A stretch of DNA of 64,000 bases. Source: Pseudomonas paraversuta. Its GTDB lineage: Bacteria; Pseudomonadota; Gammaproteobacteria; Pseudomonadales; Pseudomonadaceae. The first letter of the stretch is position 1, and every line of letters starts with the position of its first letter. The stretch covers positions 1 through 64,000 of the forward strand of contig NZ_CAJFCL010000009.1 in the NCBI RefSeq assembly GCF_904063065.1. Direction: 5' to 3'. Under the pieces are notes generated by a model. It worked only from the letters and a program-made list of their open reading frames with translations. It was not told where the DNA came from and did not search any database. Below, one piece after another: positions 59,896 to 64,000 of this stretch. Made by a program: the position numbers and the translations under genes.

Positions 59896-61033
59896 CAGCC
59901 GTATCCCGCCCAAACCGGAAATCGGCCTGCCGCTCTGGCTGCTGGCCGAATTGACCTACCGCTGCCCGCTGCAATGCCCCTATTGCTCCAACCCGCTGGA
60001 CTTCGCCCAGCAGGGCAAAGAGCTAAGCACCGAGCAATGGTTCAAGGTGTTCCGTGAAGCCCGGGAAATGGGCGCCGCCCAGCTCGGTTTTTCAGGGGGC
60101 GAACCGCTGGTGCGTCAGGACCTCGCCGAGCTTATCGCCGAAGCCCGCAAGCTGGGCTTCTACACCAACCTGATCACTTCCGGCATCGGCCTCACCGAGC
60201 AGAAAATCAGCGACTTCAAAAAGGCCGGCCTGGACCATATCCAGATCAGTTTCCAGGCCAGTGACGAACAGGTGAACAACCTGCTGGCCGGTTCGAAAAA
60301 AGCCTTCGCGCAAAAACTTGAAATGGCCCGCGCCGTGAAGGCCCACGGCTACCCGATGGTGCTGAACTTCGTCACCCATCGGCACAATATCGACAAGATC
60401 GATCGCATTATCGAGCTGTGCATCGCCCTTGAGGCCGACTTCGTCGAGCTTGCCACCTGCCAGTTCTACGGCTGGGCCCAGCTCAACCGGGTCGGACTGC
60501 TGCCGACCAAAGAACAGCTGGTGCGGGCGGAGCGCATCACCAATGAATACCGGGCCAAACTGGCCGCCGAAGGCCATCCCTGCAAACTGATTTTCGTCAC
60601 CCCGGACTATTACGAAGAGCGACCCAAGGCCTGTATGAATGGCTGGGGCAGCATCTTTTTGACCGTGACACCTGACGGCACCGCCTTGCCGTGTCATGGT
60701 GCACGGCAGATGCCGGTCGAGTTCCCCAACGTACGCGACCACAGCATGCAACACATCTGGTATGACTCCTTCGGCTTCAATCGTTTTCGAGGCTATGACT
60801 GGATGCCCGAGCCTTGCCGCTCGTGCGACGAGAAGGAAAAGGACTTTGGCGGTTGTCGTTGCCAGGCCTTCATGCTCACGGGCGATGCCAGCAATGCGGA
60901 CCCGGTTTGCAGCAAATCGCCACAACACGACTTGATTCTCAAGGCGCGCGAAGAAGCCGAGCACGCCACCCAGACCATCGAACAACTGGCGTTCCGAAAT
61001 GATCGAAACTCACGTCTCATCGCAAAAGGCTGA
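59867..61033 (+). CDS. pqqE: PqqA peptide cyclase PqqE (radical SAM)
   Basis: Radical SAM/SPASM enzyme (388 residues) that joins Glu and Tyr of PqqA. The CxxxCxxC cluster site is YRCPLQCPYCSNP near residue 28; FSGGEPLVRQDL follows; SPASM cysteines are in LPCHGARQMP, PCRSCDEKEKDFGGCRCQA and further C residues. I place the start at GTG (59867), because GGAGG lies 6 bases upstream inside pqqD and the length is then normal; the frame extends to 59792 without a site. The last 35 bp overlap the S9 peptidase gene. Confidence 0.95.
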   Translation: MQSTGSNLPDSRIPPKPEIGLPLWLLAELTYRCPLQCPYCSNPLDFAQQGKELSTEQWFKVFREAREMGAAQLGFSGGEPLVRQDLAELIAEARKLGFYTNLITSGIGLTEQKISDFKKAGLDHIQISFQASDEQVNNLLAGSKKAFAQKLEMARAVKAHGYPMVLNFVTHRHNIDKIDRIIELCIALEADFVELATCQFYGWAQLNRVGLLPTKEQLVRAERITNEYRAKLAAEGHPCKLIFVTPDYYEERPKACMNGWGSIFLTVTPDGTALPCHGARQMPVEFPNVRDHSMQHIWYDSFGFNRFRGYDWMPEPCRSCDEKEKDFGGCRCQAFMLTGDASNADPVCSKSPQHDLILKAREEAEHATQTIEQLAFRNDRNSRLIAKG

Positions 61034-62825
61034 ACCTTTCAGTGCCGCACTCGCCGTAGCCGCCGGGGTCGATTTCGCAGAGCTGCGGGTCGGCCCAAAA
61101 GGGCTGTTCTGGAATGAGTACCGCCCCACCGACGCGGCCTGTCGCATCTGGCACTGGCGCGACGGCCAGGCACATTGCCTGACACCCGACGGTTTCAGTG
61201 TTCGCAGCCGGGTCTACGAGTACGGCGGCGGCGCGTTCTGCCTGAGCGATAACGGGGTGGTGTTCGTCAACGAATCCGACCAGCAACTGTATCTGCAAAC
61301 CCTGGATGACAAGGCCCCCCAGGCCCTGACCCGGGGCATTTGCCGCTATGGCGATGTGCAATACGCTGACGGGCACATACTGGCCGTCGAGGAAAATGTC
61401 GAAACCCATCGACTGGTGAGCATCAGCCTCAAGACCCTTGAGCGCCGGGTACTGGCTGAAGGCGCCGATTTCTACGCGGCGCCCGCCCTGAGCCCAGACG
61501 GTCAACGCCTGGCCTGGATCGAATGGAGCCGGCCGCATCAGCCGTGGACGTCGACCCGCCTGATGCTGGCGGAAGGCAACATCGATGGGCACTGGAATAC
61601 CCCACGCTGCATCGCCGGAGATCTGCGCGAAGAGTCGCTGCAACAGCCGCGCTTCGACGAATACAGTCGCCTGTATTGCCTTACCGATCGCGCCGGCTTC
61701 TGGCAGCCCTGGGCACAATTTGCCGAAGGCCTGATACCTGCGCCAAGTGCCGCCGCCGATCACGCCCCGGCACCCTGGCAACTGGGCGCAAGTACCTGGC
61801 TGCCCCTGGGCGACAAGGCCTATCTGGCCAGCTGGACCGAGGCCGGTTTCGGACGCCTGGGCATCCATACGCCTGACGGCCATCTTGAAGATTACACCGC
61901 AGACTACAGCCGCTTTCGCTCCCTGGCGCTGGATGATGAGTTCATCTATTGCATTGCCGCATCACCGGTCAGCCCCTCGGCCGTCATTGCCATCCGCCGC
62001 CACGACAAACAGATCAACGTTTTGGCCGGTGGCATTGCGCCGCTCCCCCCCGGGCAAATCAGCCGGCCACATACCCTGCGCTACCCGTCCGGGGGCGGCG
62101 AAGCCCATGGCTTTTTCTACCCGGCAATGCACGGCGAAACCAAACCGCCATTGCTGGTGTTTGTTCACGGAGGCCCGACATCGGCCTGCTACCCGATGCT
62201 TGACCCGCGTATCCAGTACTGGACCCAACGCGGCTTTGCCGTCGCCGACCTGAACTATCGCGGCAGCAGTGGCTATGGCCGGGAATATCGCCAGGCCCTG
62301 CATCTGCAATGGGGTGAAGTGGATGTTGAAGACGCCTGCGCCGTGGTCAGCTACCTCGCGGCACAGGACTTGATCGATGGCGAACGCGCGTTTATTCGTG
62401 GCGGCAGCGCGGGTGGCTACACCACCTTGTGCGCGCTGGCATTCCACAATGTCTTCCGCGCGGGCGCCAGTCTGTACGGGGTCAGCGATCCGGTCGCCCT
62501 GGCACGCAGCACCCACAAGTTTGAGGGCGATTACCTCGACTGGCTGATCGGCGACCCGCAACGGGATGCCGAACGCTACGCGGCCCGCACCCCGTTACTG
62601 CACGCCAGCCAGATCCGCGTGCCGGTGATTTTCTTCCAGGGCGAGCTGGACGCCGTGGTGGTCCCGCAGCAGACCCGGGACATGCTCGAGGCGCTGCAAG
62701 ACAACGGCATCCCGGCCCGGGCGCATTACTATCCCGATGAACACCACGGGTTTCGCAAGGCCAAAAACCAGGAACACGCACTGGAACAGGAATGGTTGTT
62801 TTATAGCGAGTTGCTGGCCAGATAA
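60999..62825 (+). CDS. S9-family prolyl oligopeptidase-like protein of the pqq operon
   Basis: Serine peptidase (608 residues) with an N-terminal beta-propeller-like region (about 20-370) and a C-terminal alpha/beta-hydrolase domain. Catalytic serine in RGGSAGGYTTLCAL (about residue 470), aspartate in FFQGELDAVVVPQQT and histidine in PDEHHGFRKAKNQ. The ATG lies inside pqqE, so it is translated with the operon. A prolyl oligopeptidase gene (pqqM) has been listed in the pqq cluster of P. fluorescens B16. It may trim PqqA-derived peptide or its remains; that is inference. Confidence 0.9.
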   Translation: MIETHVSSQKAEPFSAALAVAAGVDFAELRVGPKGLFWNEYRPTDAACRIWHWRDGQAHCLTPDGFSVRSRVYEYGGGAFCLSDNGVVFVNESDQQLYLQTLDDKAPQALTRGICRYGDVQYADGHILAVEENVETHRLVSISLKTLERRVLAEGADFYAAPALSPDGQRLAWIEWSRPHQPWTSTRLMLAEGNIDGHWNTPRCIAGDLREESLQQPRFDEYSRLYCLTDRAGFWQPWAQFAEGLIPAPSAAADHAPAPWQLGASTWLPLGDKAYLASWTEAGFGRLGIHTPDGHLEDYTADYSRFRSLALDDEFIYCIAASPVSPSAVIAIRRHDKQINVLAGGIAPLPPGQISRPHTLRYPSGGGEAHGFFYPAMHGETKPPLLVFVHGGPTSACYPMLDPRIQYWTQRGFAVADLNYRGSSGYGREYRQALHLQWGEVDVEDACAVVSYLAAQDLIDGERAFIRGGSAGGYTTLCALAFHNVFRAGASLYGVSDPVALARSTHKFEGDYLDWLIGDPQRDAERYAARTPLLHASQIRVPVIFFQGELDAVVVPQQTRDMLEALQDNGIPARAHYYPDEHHGFRKAKNQEHALEQEWLFYSELLAR

Positions 62826-62845
62826 CCCTTGGACTGCACACCACC

Positions 62846-62873
62846 TGCAGGAACGAGCTTGCTCGCTCCTGCA
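62846..62873. repeat. REP-type palindrome after the S9 peptidase gene
   Basis: TGCAGGAACGAGC faces GCTCGCTCCTGCA across TT, with one mismatch. The sequence around CGAGCTTGCTCGCTCCTGC is a common Pseudomonas REP form. It lies between the convergent peptidase and YqaE genes and may act as a weak terminator for both. Confidence 0.65.
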
Positions 62874-62908
62874 ACGTCAGCGGCGCATCAGGAAGTTCCG
62901 GCCACAGG

Positions 62909-63067
62909 TTAGCGCTTGGCGATGATCCACACCGCGTGCACGATCCCCGGGATGTATCCGCACAAGGTCAGCAGAATATTCAGCCAGAATGCGCCGGCAA
63001 ATCCCACTTGCATGAACACGCCAAGTGGAGGGAGCAAGATCGCAAAAATGATTTTAATAAGGTCCAT
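62909..63067 (-). CDS. Pmp3/YqaE-family small membrane protein
   Basis: A 52-residue, very hydrophobic peptide with two transmembrane helices: MDLIKIIFAILLPPLGVFMQ, a short loop, then AFWLNILLTLCGYIPGIVHAVW and the basic end IIAKR. The LPPLGV and GYIPGIVHA motifs are those of the Pmp3/UPF0057 (YqaE) family, linked to membrane potential and salt or cold stress in other organisms. It is an isolated minus-strand gene, with a GGGAGCTGAA stretch before its ATG. Confidence 0.92.
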   Translation of the reverse strand: MDLIKIIFAILLPPLGVFMQVGFAGAFWLNILLTLCGYIPGIVHAVWIIAKR

Positions 63068-63162
63068 GAGTTCAGCTCCCAATTAATAGCGGGCCCAATC
63101 GAGCCCTACAGTTAATCGACTGCGCGCGTGATTAAAAGGTTCAGTCGGCGCTCATCCGGGAC

Positions 63163-63201
63163 AAAAAAACGCCCCGTGCCAAACAAAACTGGCACAGGGC
63201 G
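63163..63201 (-). terminator. Rho-independent terminator of the aminotransferase gene
   Basis: On the minus strand a 12-bp stem (63190-63201 with 63170-63181, one G-U pair) and an 8-base loop are followed by seven T. It lies about 40 bp beyond the aminotransferase stop. Confidence 0.92.
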
Positions 63202-63242
63202 CGCGGTACACCGCGAGACGGTTCATTGAATTCTGTATGGCT

Positions 63243-64000
63243 CTAGGTTCTGCGGCACTGCAATTGTGCTGTCCGTACCCGGGCAAACGCCCGGGCCAGA
63301 CGCAGCAGCATCTCATCGATGTTGCCTTTACTGACACACAGCGCAGGGGTGAAACGCAGACAGTCGGGCTGCGGAGCGCTGATCAGCAAACCTTCGTATA
63401 ACGCCGCCTTTACCACTGCCTGCGCCGAATCATCCGACAGGGTCAGCCCCCAGAACATGCCCTGACCACGCAGTTCGCCCTGGGCATAACGGCTTGCCAG
63501 ACGGGCCAGCCCCTCGCGCAAGTAGTGACCGGTGTCCCGCACCTGCTGCAAGAAACCTTTTTCCAGCAGCGTCTCAAGCACCGCACCACCGGCAGCGGTC
63601 ATCAATGCATTGCCATGATGGGTGCCACCCAGCTCTCCCGGTTCCAGGCAACAGGCCTTGCCCCGCGCCAGTAACGCGGCCAATGGCACGCCGCCGCCCA
63701 GGCCTTTGCCCAGGGTTACGATGTCGGCACGTACGCCGTAGTTCTGTTCTGCCAGCAAGGTGCCACAGCGGCCCATACCGGTCTGGACTTCATCCAGAAT
63801 CAGCAAGATGCCCAACTCGCGACACAGGCGTTCGACGCCCTTGAGGTAATGCCCGGTCGCCGGAATCACACCGGCATCGCTCTGTACCGGCTCCAGCATG
63901 ATGGCCACGGTCTGCGCATCGACGGCGGCGTGCAGCGCCGGCAGGTCGTTGAACGGTACGTTGATAAAGCCCGGCAATTGCGGTTCAAAGCGATTATCAA
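63243..64000 (-). CDS. Class III aminotransferase, 5' end outside the window
   Basis: C-terminal 252 residues of a PLP-dependent fold-type I, class III aminotransferase (acetylornithine/ornithine/aspartate aminotransferase family). Seen: PGFINVPFNDLPALHAAV, IMLEPVQSDAGVIPATGHYL (usually EPVQGEGGV), the PLP-binding ILDEVQTGMGRCG, the Schiff-base lysine in TLGKGLGGGVPLAALLARG, and THHGNALMTAAG. The frame is open to the right edge, so the gene is cut by the window and not broken. Its place beside the pqq operon recalls pqqI, an aminotransferase gene listed in the P. fluorescens B16 pqq cluster. The substrate cannot be told. Confidence 0.88.
   Translation of the reverse strand, partial: DNRFEPQLPGFINVPFNDLPALHAAVDAQTVAIMLEPVQSDAGVIPATGHYLKGVERLCRELGILLILDEVQTGMGRCGTLLAEQNYGVRADIVTLGKGLGGGVPLAALLARGKACCLEPGELGGTHHGNALMTAAGGAVLETLLEKGFLQQVRDTGHYLREGLARLASRYAQGELRGQGMFWGLTLSDDSAQAVVKAALYEGLLISAPQPDCLRFTPALCVSKGNIDEMLLRLARAFARVRTAQLQCRRT

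Overview
The window is an ordinary, gene-dense stretch of a Pseudomonas chromosome. Protein sequences and gene order match the block that runs in P. aeruginosa from rpoD/dnaG to tyrZ, and in P. putida from pqqE through davBA, rpoD and lptD to vfr and beyond. The davBA lysine genes, the pqq operon, the REP-type repeats and the lack of a pyocin cluster between trpE and trpG point to the P. fluorescens/P. putida side of the genus. I cannot name the species. No prophage, integron, CRISPR array or insertion sequence is visible. The only mobile-type gene is a REP-associated tyrosine transposase (RAYT) at 17.9 kb.

Layout. 0-8 kb: tyrS (with what looks like the promoter of an rRNA operon at the extreme left), an M23 peptidoglycan peptidase, anmK, erpA, argC, hemJ, a nitronate monooxygenase and a DUF805 membrane protein. 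8-12 kb: an SDR oxidoreductase, a HIT protein, coq7, an OsmC protein, vfr and a lipoate-ligase-family gene. 12-17.6 kb: rpe-gph-trpE-trpG-trpD-trpC on the minus strand. 17.7-18.3 kb: REP sequence and the RAYT. 18.3-26 kb: an ABC importer (agtABCD) and its two-component system (agtSR), matching the 4-aminobutyrate/5-aminovalerate system of P. aeruginosa. 26-29.6 kb: a DUF3530 protein, a DjlA-like J protein and the murU/amgK peptidoglycan-recycling pair. 29.7-37.3 kb: lptD-surA-pdxA-rsmA-apaG-apaH-glpE. 37.4-42.5 kb: the prkA-yeaH-spoVR stress module. 42.5-51.3 kb: cca, folK, folB, plsY, tsaD, then the macromolecular-synthesis cluster rpsU, dnaG, rpoD. 51.6 kb: a CAU-anticodon tRNA that by sequence is tRNA-Ile2, not tRNA-Met. 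51.9-55.1 kb: an Lrp/AsnC regulator and davB-davA (lysine to 5-aminovalerate). 55.1-62.8 kb: pqqF-pqqA-pqqB-pqqC-pqqD-pqqE and an S9 peptidase. 62.9-64 kb: a Pmp3/YqaE peptide and a class III aminotransferase cut by the right edge.

Links between genes. DavBA makes 5-aminovalerate and AgtABCD is of the type that imports it, so production and uptake of one metabolite are both encoded here. AnmK, AmgK and MurU are three steps of one cell-wall recycling route. LptD and SurA (outer-membrane biogenesis), rpsU/dnaG/rpoD, and prkA/yeaH/spoVR are conserved blocks.

The most useful non-coding signals are a perfect palindrome upstream of agtA (candidate AgtR operator), a terminator between pqqA and pqqB, a terminator-like hairpin whose 3' arm contains the cca ribosome-binding site, REP/REPIN elements that share sequence with the DNA in front of the RAYT, an unusual 470-bp spacer between rpsU and dnaG, and a 13-C tract downstream of rpoD. 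I saw no clearly undescribed multigene system. Several start codons are non-ATG (hinT, agtR, surA, pdxA, folB, the Lrp gene, pqqE), and where I changed a start I give the reason.
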